From the NCBI GenBank assembly GCA_903882335.1, contig CAIRWP010000153.1, forward strand, positions 1 through 35,723: a stretch of DNA of 35,723 nucleotides. Reading direction: 5' to 3'. Shown one piece after another: positions 15,212-23,321 of this stretch. The translations under genes and the position numbers were made by a program. This DNA comes from an uncultured Opitutia bacterium. GTDB taxonomy: Bacteria; Verrucomicrobiota; Verrucomicrobiia; Opitutales; UBA953. The notes under the pieces are model-generated. The model worked only from the letters and a program-made list of their open reading frames with translations. It made no database searches and was not told the origin of the DNA. Numbering within the stretch: position 1 is the first letter of the stretch; each line of letters begins with the position of its first letter.

Positions 15212-17767
15212 TCAGCTCTTGGGCAGCACGATGAGCTGCTGAGCCAGTTGGGCGTCCAGGTAGCGGCAGGCGAAACCCTGCACGGCCTTCTCGTCGGTCA
15301 AGGCCATGCGCCGCTCCCACTCGGCGTCGAAATTAGCGCCGAGCCCGGCGATCTCGCGGATCAGGGCCCCCTGCAGGCGGGCGCCGGCCGACTGACGCCC
15401 TTGGCGCCGCGCCACGCGCATCCGCCGCTTGGCGGCCTCGATCTCCTCCGGTTGGAAGTCACCCCGGCGTAACCGGGCGAGCTCCGCCAGCATCTCCGCG
15501 ACGACCTCCTCGGCCATGCCCGGCGCCGTGCCTGCGTAGAGGTAGAACATACCCTGGTCGACCACCTCGACGCGGTTGGCGCCGACAAAATAGGCCATGC
15601 CCTTCTCCTCGCGCACGCGCCGGAACAGGCCGCTGGCCATGCCCGAAAGCAGTTCCTCGGTGACACTGGCGGCGACGACGGCATCCGGACCGAACCCGCA
15701 ATGCGGGAAGGCGATGGCGACGACCGCCTGCTCGCCTTGCGCGTGCTCGACCACCGCGCGAGCGGGTCCGGGCGCATGAGGCGCCAGGCCGCGGGCTGCG
15801 AACGGGACCTTCGGCAGAGTGCCGAAGCGCGCCTGCGCGAACTCCAGCGCCTGCCGCCGGTCAAAGTCCCCGGCGATACCGACGACGAGATTGCCCGCGA
15901 CGACCAGGGCCTGATGCGCCGCGCCTAGGTCGGCCGCCTGGATCCGCGCCAAGGTCTCGGGCGTGCCGATCGGGTCGACGCCGAGCGGGTGCTCGCCGAA
16001 GAACTGCCGCAAAAGACGCAGGCGCGCCTTCTCGACGATATCATCCTCCGCGTCCTTGCAGGCCGTGATGACCGCGGCCCGCTCGAGCTCCACCGTCGCC
16101 GGGAGGAACTTCGGGCCGAGTACGCCGTCGGCGACGAGTTCGGCCAGCGCGCCGAAATCGGAACTCAGGGCCTCGCCCCACAGGCCGCAGGAGATCTGCG
16201 ACCCGACGTCGGCGAAGGTCGCCCCCATCGCATCGACGGCCTCGGCGACCTCCTCCTTGGAACGACGGAAGGTATCCCGGGTGAGCAAGGTCGAGAAAAG
16301 TCCGGTGGTGCCCCGGGTCGTCGCCTGCTCGTAGGCCGGGCCGGCGGCGAGGAAGACACCGATCGCGGCCTTCGGGATGGCCGCATCCTGCTGCAGTACG
16401 ACACGGACGCCGTTGTCGAGCGTCAGTACCTCGAACCGCTCCGGCACGACTGCCGCGGCGCGGGCGACGGCGACCGGCGCCGACGCGGCCCGGCCGCGCA
16501 GCGTGCCGTAAGTGACCGCTTCCGGGCGGAGCCAGCGCCGGGCCTCGCGGGCCAGGTCCTCCGCCGAGAGACGCGCGAGTTCCTCCACCCCGCGACGCGG
16601 CCAGTGGATGTCATGGCCCACGCAAGCCGCATAGGCGGAGCGACCGACGAGCCCGTGGATGTTCTTCTGGCCGTTGACCATCGAGACGGCCGCCTGGCGG
16701 CGGACCTTTGCGAATTCCGCCGGAGTCACGCCGCGCTGCAGCAGGCGATCCACCACCTCGCGAATCGCGGACTCGACCTGGGCGGAGTCGGCCTCGGCCT
16801 CGCCGGCCCAGCCGAACCAGGCAAGGCCGTGTTCGCGGATCCCGAAAGCGGAGGCATCGATCGAATGGACGAGCTTGCGGCGCTCGCGGAGCTCATCCCA
16901 AAGCAGCGAACTGTTGCCGGAGCCAAGGACGCCGAGGAAGAGATCCATCGCCAGTCGACCCTCGGAGAAGAGGCCCGGCGCGGCCCAGCAGGCGACCCCC
17001 TTGGCCGTGCTCACGTCGCGCACGAGGTCGGTCCGGCGCACGCCGGCCTGGGGGAGTTCGGCGACGGACTCGACGGCGAGGACGGGACGGCGTTCAAAAC
17101 GCCCGAACCATCGTTCCGCGGCAGCGAAGGCTTCGGCCGGCTCCATCGAGCCGCCCAGCGCCAGCACCACGTTGCTCGGGACATAGCGGCCGGCATGGTA
17201 GGCGCGGAGGTCGTCGGGGCGCAGGCGGATAAACAGTTCGCGATGCCCAATGACGGGATGGGACAAGGGGTGCGAGCGCAGGGTCTCGGCCAGCACGGTC
17301 TCGGCCAGCACGGAATCGTGCTCGTCGTCGCGCATCGCGATCTCGCGCAGGATGACCTCCCGCTCCATCTTCGCGTCGGCGTCGGCGATCAGGGGGTCGA
17401 AGACCATGTCGGAGACGGCCTCCATCGCGGTCTCGAAACCTTCCTGCGGCGCGTCGACGTGGTAGACCGTCCGATCGAAGGTGGTGTAAGCGTTCGCATA
17501 GCCGCCGGAACGGTGCACGGCCTCGGTGAGCTCCCGGTTGCTGAAGCGCCCGGTACCCTTGAAGACCATGTGCTCGAGGTAATGCGAGATCCCCGAGCCT
17601 TCCCAGCGCCCCTCGTGCACGCTACCGGTCCGGACCCAGGCCTGCACGGTGCACAGACCGATACCGGGACGATGGGAATACAGGACCTCCAGACCGTTCG
17701 GCAGGACGCGTCGCTCGGGCAAGGGGCCGGCGATCTGCGCGAAACTAAGGCCTTCGAGGTACGACAT
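15212..17767 (-). CDS. M16 zinc metallopeptidase (pitrilysin family, tandem-domain)
   Basis: This 851-residue protein is two M16 units in one chain. The N-terminal unit holds the inverted zinc motif HYLEH (H62, E65, H66), with E142 in VILREI as the likely third ligand. The C-terminal unit (from about residue 440) lacks HxxEH and has the R/Y-bearing GSG-type late motif (EEKGMAYFVGANR), as in inactive partner domains. M16 peptidases degrade small peptides in a closed chamber. No signal peptide is evident at MSYLEGLSFAQ, so cytoplasmic action is likely, although some homologues are exported. A perfect 15-base tandem repeat at 17283-17312 inserts a duplicated five residues just after the zinc region. 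It is transcribed alone, divergent from prfB. Confidence 0.92.
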   Translation of the reverse strand: MSYLEGLSFAQIAGPLPERRVLPNGLEVLYSHRPGIGLCTVQAWVRTGSVHEGRWEGSGISHYLEHMVFKGTGRFSNRELTEAVHRSGGYANAYTTFDRTVYHVDAPQEGFETAMEAVSDMVFDPLIADADAKMEREVILREIAMRDDEHDSVLAETVLAETLRSHPLSHPVIGHRELFIRLRPDDLRAYHAGRYVPSNVVLALGGSMEPAEAFAAAERWFGRFERRPVLAVESVAELPQAGVRRTDLVRDVSTAKGVACWAAPGLFSEGRLAMDLFLGVLGSGNSSLLWDELRERRKLVHSIDASAFGIREHGLAWFGWAGEAEADSAQVESAIREVVDRLLQRGVTPAEFAKVRRQAAVSMVNGQKNIHGLVGRSAYAACVGHDIHWPRRGVEELARLSAEDLAREARRWLRPEAVTYGTLRGRAASAPVAVARAAAVVPERFEVLTLDNGVRVVLQQDAAIPKAAIGVFLAAGPAYEQATTRGTTGLFSTLLTRDTFRRSKEEVAEAVDAMGATFADVGSQISCGLWGEALSSDFGALAELVADGVLGPKFLPATVELERAAVITACKDAEDDIVEKARLRLLRQFFGEHPLGVDPIGTPETLARIQAADLGAAHQALVVAGNLVVGIAGDFDRRQALEFAQARFGTLPKVPFAARGLAPHAPGPARAVVEHAQGEQAVVAIAFPHCGFGPDAVVAASVTEELLSGMASGLFRRVREEKGMAYFVGANRVEVVDQGMFYLYAGTAPGMAEEVVAEMLAELARLRRGDFQPEEIEAAKRRMRVARRQGRQSAGARLQGALIREIAGLGANFDAEWERRMALTDEKAVQGFACRYLDAQLAQQLIVLPKS
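17283..17312. repeat. Perfect 15-bp tandem duplication inside the M16 gene
   Basis: The unit GTCTCGGCCAGCACG occurs twice without a gap (17283-17297 and 17298-17312). It is in frame and gives VLAETVLAET in the protein. Confidence 0.9.
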
Positions 17768-17771
17768 GGTG

Positions 17772-17801
17772 CTTATATGCCTCCGCTCCGGCCGGGCGCA
17801 A
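17772..17801 (-). promoter_or_regulatory. Candidate promoter of the M16 gene, near-leaderless
   Basis: On the minus strand: TTGCGC (complement of 17796-17801), an 18-base spacer, then TATAAG (complement of 17772-17777), which matches the -10 consensus at 5 of 6 positions. Only 4 bases (CACC) separate the -10 from the ATG at 17767, leaving no room for a ribosome binding site. Confidence 0.45.
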
Positions 17802-17807
17802 GCGCCC
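17794..17807. repeat. GC-rich palindrome overlapping the M16 -35 region
   Basis: GGGCGC-AA-GCGCCC is a perfect 6-2-6 inverted repeat. It overlaps the proposed -35 of the M16 promoter, so it could be an operator. In RNA it could fold with a CAAG tetraloop. Confidence 0.35.
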
Positions 17808-17884
17808 CTTCGATGGCCTCCGCCGCGAGTCCGACCGCGTCCATGGCTTCACCGCCGCGGGAGCCAACCCGGCCCGAATCGAGG

Positions 17885-17912
17885 TTGAAAAAGACCCCCA
17901 CCCCTGTATCCC
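17885..17912 (+). promoter_or_regulatory. Candidate promoter of prfB
   Basis: TTGAAA (17885-17890), 16 bases, TATCCC (17907-17912). The -35 is good and the -10 weak. Transcription would begin about 7 bases before the ATG. No Shine-Dalgarno is present in CGAACCTTCCGCC. Confidence 0.3.
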
Positions 17913-17925
17913 CGAACCTTCCGCC

Positions 17926-19071
17926 ATGTATATCCCGCCTGAAACCCGCGCCCACCTGGAGGAGGTCGAACGTCGCGCCGGCCACCTCTGGAAGTTCCTG
18001 GACGTCCCGGGCAAGCAGGTGGCCATCGCCCGCCTAGAGGAACAGATGGGCGCCGCCACGTTCTGGGACAGCCAGAAGGCCGCGCAGAAGGTCATCGCGG
18101 AGTGCAATGGTTACAAGACGACGGTCGCGCCGCAGGTCGCCTTCCGGCGCAAGATTGACGACGCCAAGACCCTGGCGGAGCTGATCGTGGAATCCCCCGA
18201 CGGCACGGCCGACGCCGAGCTCGAGGAGCTGCGTGTGCTCGCCGAGACGCTCCTGGTCGAGGTCGCCGACATCGAGATCGCCGCCTTCCTCTCCGGCCTC
18301 CACGACAAGTCCAACGCCATCGTGACCGTCAAGGCGGGCGCCGGCGGCACGGAGTCCAACGACTGGGCCGACATGCTCTTCCGCATGTACACGCGCTGGG
18401 CCGAACGCCGCGGCTTCAAGGTCGAGATCGAGGATGTGGCCGAAGGCGAAGGCGCGGGCATCAGCCTGGCCACCTTCCGCCTCGAGGGCCCCAACGCCTA
18501 CGGCTACGTGAAAGCCGAGCGCGGCGTCCACCGCCTGGTCCGCATCTCCCCCTTCGACGCCAACGCCCGGCGCCACACGTCCTTCTGCTCGGTCGACGTG
18601 GTCGCCGAGATCGACGATGACATCGACATCGAGATCAACGAGGCCGACCTACGCGTCGACGTCTACCGTTCCAGCGGCAAGGGCGGCCAGCACGTGAACA
18701 AGACGGAATCCGCCGTCCGCCTGACGCACATCCCGACCGGCCTCGTGGTGGCTTGCCAACGCGAACGCTCCCAGGTCAAGAACCGCGCCCTCGCGATGAA
18801 GATCCTGCGCGCCCGCATCTACGAGAAGACCTTGGACGACAAGCGCGCCGAGATGGAGAAGTACTACGGCGAGAAGGGCGACATCGGCTGGGGCAACCAG
18901 ATCCGCTCCTACGTCTTCCAGCCTTACCAGATGGTCAAGGACCTGCGGACCGGCGTAGAGACGGGCAACATCCAGGCGGTGATGGACGGCGATATCGACG
19001 CCTTCATCAACGGCTGGCTGCGCGCCGGCGGTCCCCGCACCCGCAACAAGGACATCAAGATCGAGGACTGA
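17926..19071 (+). CDS. prfB: Peptide chain release factor 2, without programmed frameshift
   Basis: This 381-residue class I release factor carries GGQ at residues 253-255 (SGKGGQHVNKTES), which triggers peptidyl-tRNA hydrolysis. The stop-codon reading motif SPF at 208-210 (RISPFDANARRH) defines RF2, which reads UGA and UAA. Most RF2 genes carry an in-frame UGA near codon 25 after a CTT-T slippage site. Here codons 20-32 (HLWKFLDVPGKQV) run straight through in one frame with no UGA, so autoregulation by frameshifting is absent. UGA is the stop of many genes in this window, so RF2 should be in demand. It probably heads a unit with the ATP-grasp-like gene 13 bases downstream. Confidence 0.96.
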   Translation: MYIPPETRAHLEEVERRAGHLWKFLDVPGKQVAIARLEEQMGAATFWDSQKAAQKVIAECNGYKTTVAPQVAFRRKIDDAKTLAELIVESPDGTADAELEELRVLAETLLVEVADIEIAAFLSGLHDKSNAIVTVKAGAGGTESNDWADMLFRMYTRWAERRGFKVEIEDVAEGEGAGISLATFRLEGPNAYGYVKAERGVHRLVRISPFDANARRHTSFCSVDVVAEIDDDIDIEINEADLRVDVYRSSGKGGQHVNKTESAVRLTHIPTGLVVACQRERSQVKNRALAMKILRARIYEKTLDDKRAEMEKYYGEKGDIGWGNQIRSYVFQPYQMVKDLRTGVETGNIQAVMDGDIDAFINGWLRAGGPRTRNKDIKIED

Positions 19072-19084
19072 CCTCGCGCCCATC

Positions 19085-20473
19085 ATGCCGTCCCGGGAAA
19101 CGCTCCGCCAGAAGCTCCTCGATCCCCCGCTCTTCGCGGAGAAGATCTGGAAACTTTCGCCCGAGCCCTGGCCAATCACCGCCGCCCAGTTACGCGAGCT
19201 CAAGCTCATCGGCTTCGCCTGCCTGAGCTACCAGCGGGCCCTCGAGCGCCTCTACGTCCGCTCGGCCGCCGACAAGAAGATCCTCCGCAACCGCGACATC
19301 CATGCGCCCTGGGTGGCCCAGTACCTCGATCGCCACAAGCCGCCGGGCCTGGTCGAGCACGGCCGGCACCGCGCGGTCAAGGGCCAGCACCCGCTGGTGC
19401 TGCGCCCGGACCTCCTGATCACGGAGCAAGGCTTCACGATGACCGAACTGGACAGCGTCCCCGGCGGGGTCGGCCTCACGGCCTACCTCAACGAGGTCTA
19501 CGCGGAGGACTTTCCCGAGGTCATCGGCGGCCTCGGCATGCCGGCCCGCTTCCAGACGATGCTTAGCCGGCTCGTGCCGGGCGAACGCTTCCCCACGGTC
19601 GCCATCGCGGTGAGCGAGGAGGCCGCGACCTACCGCCCTGAGTTCGAATGGCTGGCCGAGAAGCTCCGCGGCCTGGGCCACGATGTGCACGTGGTCGACC
19701 CCTCCCAGGTGATGAAGATGGGCGACGAGTCGTTCATCCCGCTCCACGGCGCCCCGACGCGCATCCACGTCCTCTACCGGTTCTTCGAGCTATTCGACCT
19801 CGCCAACGTCAAGAGCGCCGACGGGATCTTCGCGGCCGTCGAGGCCGGCAAGCTGGCGCTCACGCCGCCGATGAAGGCCTTCCAGGAGGAGAAGCTCGGC
19901 CTGGCCCTGCTGCACCACCCGCAGCTCGGGGAGTTCTGGAAGGAAAACCTGCCGGAGGATCATCGCGAGGCACTGTTGCGCATCGTCCCCCGCACCTGGA
20001 TCATGGAGCAAGGCGAGCTACCGCCGACCGCGGTGCTGCACGCCCCTCTGGTGGGCGGTCAACCCATCCGCGACTGGCACGAGCTCGCCGAGGCCAGCCA
20101 GCGCGAGCGCAACCTCATCATCAAGGCCAGCGGTTTCCATGAGACCGCCTGGGGCGCCCGCAGCGTCACCCTCGGCAGCGATGTCTCGCGCGATGAGTGG
20201 CTCGAGGCCATCGAGCATGCGCTCGACCCCGAGAACGACACCTTCCACGTGATGCAGGAGTACCATAAGCCCTCCCGCCTGAGCCACCCGGTCTACGCGG
20301 ACGACGGCACCGTGACCGCGGCCGAGGGGCGCGTCCGGCTGTGCCCCTATTATTTCGTGGACGGCGATACGGTCGAACTGACCGGCATCCTCTCGACGTT
20401 CTGCCCGGCGGATAAGAAGATCATCCACGGCATGCGCGACGCGGCCTTGCTGCCCTGCCGGCTGGTCCCCTGA
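19085..20473 (+). CDS. Unknown conserved protein, ATP-grasp-like
   Basis: This 462-residue cytoplasmic protein does not belong to a family I can name. Its layout resembles a circularly permuted ATP-grasp enzyme of the glutathionylspermidine-synthase type. RPDLLITEQGFTMTELDSVPG resembles the region that ends in an acidic metal ligand; TPPMKAFQEEKLGLALL resembles the 'NK...L' segment; NLIIKASGFHETAWGARSV would be the lysine and flexible-loop stretch; VMQEYH gives the Q-E of the adenine pocket. Such enzymes join a carboxylate to an amine using ATP. Substrates are unknown. It follows prfB by 13 bases and precedes the DsbD-like gene by 48. Only pattern similarity supports the fold, so a structural prediction is needed to settle it. 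Confidence 0.5.
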   Translation: MPSRETLRQKLLDPPLFAEKIWKLSPEPWPITAAQLRELKLIGFACLSYQRALERLYVRSAADKKILRNRDIHAPWVAQYLDRHKPPGLVEHGRHRAVKGQHPLVLRPDLLITEQGFTMTELDSVPGGVGLTAYLNEVYAEDFPEVIGGLGMPARFQTMLSRLVPGERFPTVAIAVSEEAATYRPEFEWLAEKLRGLGHDVHVVDPSQVMKMGDESFIPLHGAPTRIHVLYRFFELFDLANVKSADGIFAAVEAGKLALTPPMKAFQEEKLGLALLHHPQLGEFWKENLPEDHREALLRIVPRTWIMEQGELPPTAVLHAPLVGGQPIRDWHELAEASQRERNLIIKASGFHETAWGARSVTLGSDVSRDEWLEAIEHALDPENDTFHVMQEYHKPSRLSHPVYADDGTVTAAEGRVRLCPYYFVDGDTVELTGILSTFCPADKKIIHGMRDAALLPCRLVP

Positions 20474-20521
20474 GGCCTGACCGCCCTTGCCTCCGGTGGG
20501 TTTTGCCACCAGCTTAGGGTC

Positions 20522-22570
20522 ATGCGACTCCTCTCCTGCTTCCTGCTCTGCCTCGGCGGCCTCCTCGCCGACCTCGATGCCGCGCAGCGTACCAAGGTCG
20601 ACCTGGTCAACCTGTCGTCCGAGATTAAGGCGGGCGGGAAGTCGCTGATCGCGGTCCGCTTCCGCTGCGACGACCACTTCCACATCTACTGGAAGAACCC
20701 GGGCGACGCCGGTCAGTCCCCCTCGATCGCCTGGAAGGAGACCGCCGGGACGAAAGCCGGCCCTTTGCTCTACCCCGGCCCCATCCTGCTGGACCAGAGC
20801 GGCGTCTACAACTTCGTGCACGAGCACGAGACCTTACTGCTGATGGAACTCGACGTGCCGGTCGGCGCGAGCGGCGAGCTCAAGCTGAAGGCGCACGTCG
20901 AGTGGCTGGAATGCGACGACAAAGGCTGCTACCCGTTCGAGCAGGATGTCGCCCTGACCATCAAGGTCGGACCGGGCAACACGCCGTACCCCCACGAACC
21001 CAAACTTTATCCGGACCTGCGTCCCGTCGTGGCCGCCGCCTTCCGCGTGGAAGGCGAGCAGTTGACGGTCCGCCCCGTCGCCGGCGCCAAGGTCGACCTG
21101 TCCAAGACGTGGTTCCCCGAACGTGGCTTCCTCAGCCCAGGAGCGGTCTTCAAGCAGAAGCGTGACGCCGCGTCCCTTGCCTTCAGCCTGCAGGAAGCCC
21201 CGGAGAAGCTGACCGACGGCCCCGTCAGCTTCGTCGGCCCCGATGGCGCCGGCGGCTTCGTCCGTCTGCTTGCCACCGCCGCCACCGGTCAAGGCGCCGG
21301 CGCGCCAGCGACATCCCCCGCGGCCCCTGCCGTGAAAGGCACGTCGGATTGGCAGCCATGGTCCCCCGAAGCCCAGGCCCAAGCCCTGGCCGCCGGCAAG
21401 ACCGTCTACGTCGACTTCACCGCACGCTGGTGCGCGAGCTGTCAGGTCAACAAGCGCGTGTACACCCAGCCGGAGGTCGCCGCGGCTTTGGCCAAGGACG
21501 GCGTGGTGCTGATGAAGGCGGACTGGACCCGCAAGGACGAGGTCATCACCGCGGAACTGAAGCGTTACGAACGCGAGGGCGTGCCGCTCAATGTCTTCCT
21601 CCGCAAGGACACCGCGCCCGCGGTGCTGTCGGAATTCCTGACGGGCGACGAGGTGCTCGCGGCGCTCGCCGCCGTCCGCTCGGGCCGCGCCTACCAGGCG
21701 ACCGCGACCCAGCACGGCTACGGCGTCTGGCTGCTCCTCGCCTTCGGCGGCGGTGCGCTGCTGAACCTGATGCCCTGCGTGTTCCCGATGATCGGCCTCA
21801 AGGTCCTCGGCTTCGCCAAGGAGGCCGGCGCCGCGCGCGCCACGGTAATCCGCCACGGCCTGCTCTACTCCGTCGGCGTCGTGCTGAGTTTCCTCGCCCT
21901 CGCGGGGCTCATCCTGGCGCTAAAGGCCGGCGGCGGCTCCGTCGGCTGGGGTTTCCAGATGCAGTCCCCCGGCTTCGTCCTCGCGACCTGCGTGCTCATG
22001 GTGACGCTCGGCCTCAGCCTGGCGGGCGTCTTCGAGATCGGCACCGGCCTCGCCGGCACCGCCGCCAACGCGGAAGGCAAAGGCGGCTCCGCCGGCGCTT
22101 TCTTCTCCGGTGTCCTCGCCACCGCCGTCGCCACGCCTTGCACCGCGCCCGGCCTCGGCGCCGCCCTCGGCTTCGCCTTGGACAAGCAACGTTCCCCCGG
22201 CGAGACCCTGCTCTTCTTCACCGTGATCGGACTGGGCATGGCCTTGCCTTACCTGCTGCTCTCGGCCTTCCCGCGCCTGGCCGCCCTCCTCCCGCGCCCG
22301 GGCGAATGGATGGAGACGCTCAAGCAGGCCATGGCGTTCCCGCTCTTCGCCTACGCTCTCTTCCTGCTCTGGGTGCTGTCCGCGCTCGTCGAGGAAGCCA
22401 GCTGGGTCCGCGACGCGTCGCTCGGCCTGGCCGTGATCGCCGCCGCCTGCTGGGTCTGGGGACGCTGGGGCGCCCCGCACCGCACGGACCGCGAGCGACT
22501 CGTCGGCAAGGCCATCGCGGCCCTGCTCTACGTCGGCACGCTCGGGTACCTTTACGGCACGCTCGCCTGA
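20522..22570 (+). CDS. dsbD: DsbD-like thiol:disulfide reductase with thioredoxin domain before the membrane domain
   Basis: This 682-residue protein has a signal peptide (about 1-21). Its N-terminal DsbD alpha-type domain (about 25-165) carries HFHIYWKNPGDAG and ECDDKGCYPF. Next is a thioredoxin domain (about 275-385) with active site WCASC (C304, C307). An eight-helix membrane domain (about 400-682) has the redox cysteines C419 in LMPCVFP and C540 in ATPCTAP. DsbD carries electrons from cytoplasmic thioredoxin across the inner membrane to periplasmic disulfides. In E. coli the order is alpha-membrane-thioredoxin; here it is alpha-thioredoxin-membrane, so all modules are present but rearranged. 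A bidirectional terminator follows 31 bases after the stop. It may act with the SCO protein in cytochrome maturation. Confidence 0.9.
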   Translation: MRLLSCFLLCLGGLLADLDAAQRTKVDLVNLSSEIKAGGKSLIAVRFRCDDHFHIYWKNPGDAGQSPSIAWKETAGTKAGPLLYPGPILLDQSGVYNFVHEHETLLLMELDVPVGASGELKLKAHVEWLECDDKGCYPFEQDVALTIKVGPGNTPYPHEPKLYPDLRPVVAAAFRVEGEQLTVRPVAGAKVDLSKTWFPERGFLSPGAVFKQKRDAASLAFSLQEAPEKLTDGPVSFVGPDGAGGFVRLLATAATGQGAGAPATSPAAPAVKGTSDWQPWSPEAQAQALAAGKTVYVDFTARWCASCQVNKRVYTQPEVAAALAKDGVVLMKADWTRKDEVITAELKRYEREGVPLNVFLRKDTAPAVLSEFLTGDEVLAALAAVRSGRAYQATATQHGYGVWLLLAFGGGALLNLMPCVFPMIGLKVLGFAKEAGAARATVIRHGLLYSVGVVLSFLALAGLILALKAGGGSVGWGFQMQSPGFVLATCVLMVTLGLSLAGVFEIGTGLAGTAANAEGKGGSAGAFFSGVLATAVATPCTAPGLGAALGFALDKQRSPGETLLFFTVIGLGMALPYLLLSAFPRLAALLPRPGEWMETLKQAMAFPLFAYALFLLWVLSALVEEASWVRDASLGLAVIAAACWVWGRWGAPHRTDRERLVGKAIAALLYVGTLGYLYGTLA

Positions 22571-22596
22571 CCACGTCCGCGCAGAAGGTCCTCAAC

Positions 22597-22625
22597 AAAA
22601 AGGCCCGCCGATCGGCGGGCCTTTT
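22597..22625. terminator. Bidirectional rho-independent terminator
   Basis: A perfect 20-bp palindrome (22602-22621: GGCCCGCC, GATC, GGCGGGCC) is flanked by AAAAA on the left and TTTT on the right. It therefore ends transcription from both converging genes, dsbD and the OmpA-like lipoprotein gene. Confidence 0.92.
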
Positions 22626-22647
22626 ACATGACCGGAAGACGGCCGAC

Positions 22648-23268
22648 TCAGAGAGCCGTCACCGGACCGGGAGCCGGACCGGAGACCGGCGCCTTGGCCG
22701 GAGCAGCCTTGCCGGCGGCCGGAGCCGACGGAGCGGCGGCGCCGCCACGGGTGAAGTAGTTGGCGTCGACGACGACGGCCTTGCGATCCTTGGCGCCGGA
22801 CTGACGGCCGGCGGCGGACTTATCGGCCTGCTGCTCGCCGAGACCGAGCACTTCGCTGTCGGCGGGATTGCAACCGAGCTTCACGAGGTAATCGCGGACC
22901 GACTGGGCACGCTTGTCGGACAGACCAAGGTTATATTCCTCGGTGCCGAACTGGTCGGTGTAGCCGACAATCAGCAGTTTGGTGGCCTTGGCCTTGCCGG
23001 CGGCGGCGTCGAGTTTGGTGCGCTCGCTGGCGCTGACGGTGTACTGGTCGAAGTCGAACTGGACGGTGACCAGGATCGCTTCCGGAGGGATAATGCCATC
23101 GCGGGCCGCCTGGGCAGCCGCACCGGCGGCGGAAGACCCGAGCAGATTGAGGTCGGTCGCACCGGTACCGCTACCCGCCGTGGAACCAGCGTAATCGGTG
23201 GGCATACGAGACGGACCACAGCCGACGAGGAAGGCGGCGGCCAAGAGGGGGAGAGTGAAGCGCTTCAT
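22648..23268 (-). CDS. OmpA/Pal-like peptidoglycan-binding lipoprotein
   Basis: This 206-residue protein has a lipoprotein signal ending LVGC (C17). A short Ser/Gly/Ala linker leads to an OmpA-type domain (about 65-165): VTVQFDFDQYTVSASE, then GYTDQFGTEEYNLGLSDKRA, where the Asp and Arg contact meso-diaminopimelate. It would anchor the outer membrane to peptidoglycan as Pal does. Unlike E. coli Pal, it ends in an extra Ala/Pro/Gly/Lys-rich tail of about 30 residues. No tol genes are nearby. The start is the ATG at 23268, 53 bases after the MoeB-like gene; earlier in-frame codons precede the signal peptide without similarity. Confidence 0.85.
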   Translation of the reverse strand: MKRFTLPLLAAAFLVGCGPSRMPTDYAGSTAGSGTGATDLNLLGSSAAGAAAQAARDGIIPPEAILVTVQFDFDQYTVSASERTKLDAAAGKAKATKLLIVGYTDQFGTEEYNLGLSDKRAQSVRDYLVKLGCNPADSEVLGLGEQQADKSAAGRQSGAKDRKAVVVDANYFTRGGAAAPSAPAAGKAAPAKAPVSGPAPGPVTAL

Positions 23269-23321
23269 GGGTGTAACGGGATAAAAGGCAGGGCAAAAGG
23301 GGTCGGCAAGCCTTGACTGGC

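Noticed and set aside
17926..18010. Possible programmed frameshift in prfB
   Set aside because: Looked for an early UGA and CTT-T slip site; the coding frame is continuous and matches RF2 throughout.
15989..18037. Open frame of about 680 codons on the plus strand opposite the M16 gene
   Set aside because: Antisense to a clear peptidase; the translation has Gly/Arg/Asp/His shadow composition and no domain. High G+C removes stop codons by chance.
20495..20510. GGTGG-GTTTTG-CCACC hairpin as a terminator after the ATP-grasp-like gene
   Set aside because: Stem of only five pairs and the T-run is in the loop, not after the stem, so rho-independent termination is unlikely.
21349..23316. Open frame of about 655 codons on the plus strand overlapping dsbD, the terminator and the OmpA-like gene
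   Set aside because: It reads dsbD out of frame, crosses a strong terminator and shows no recognisable domain.
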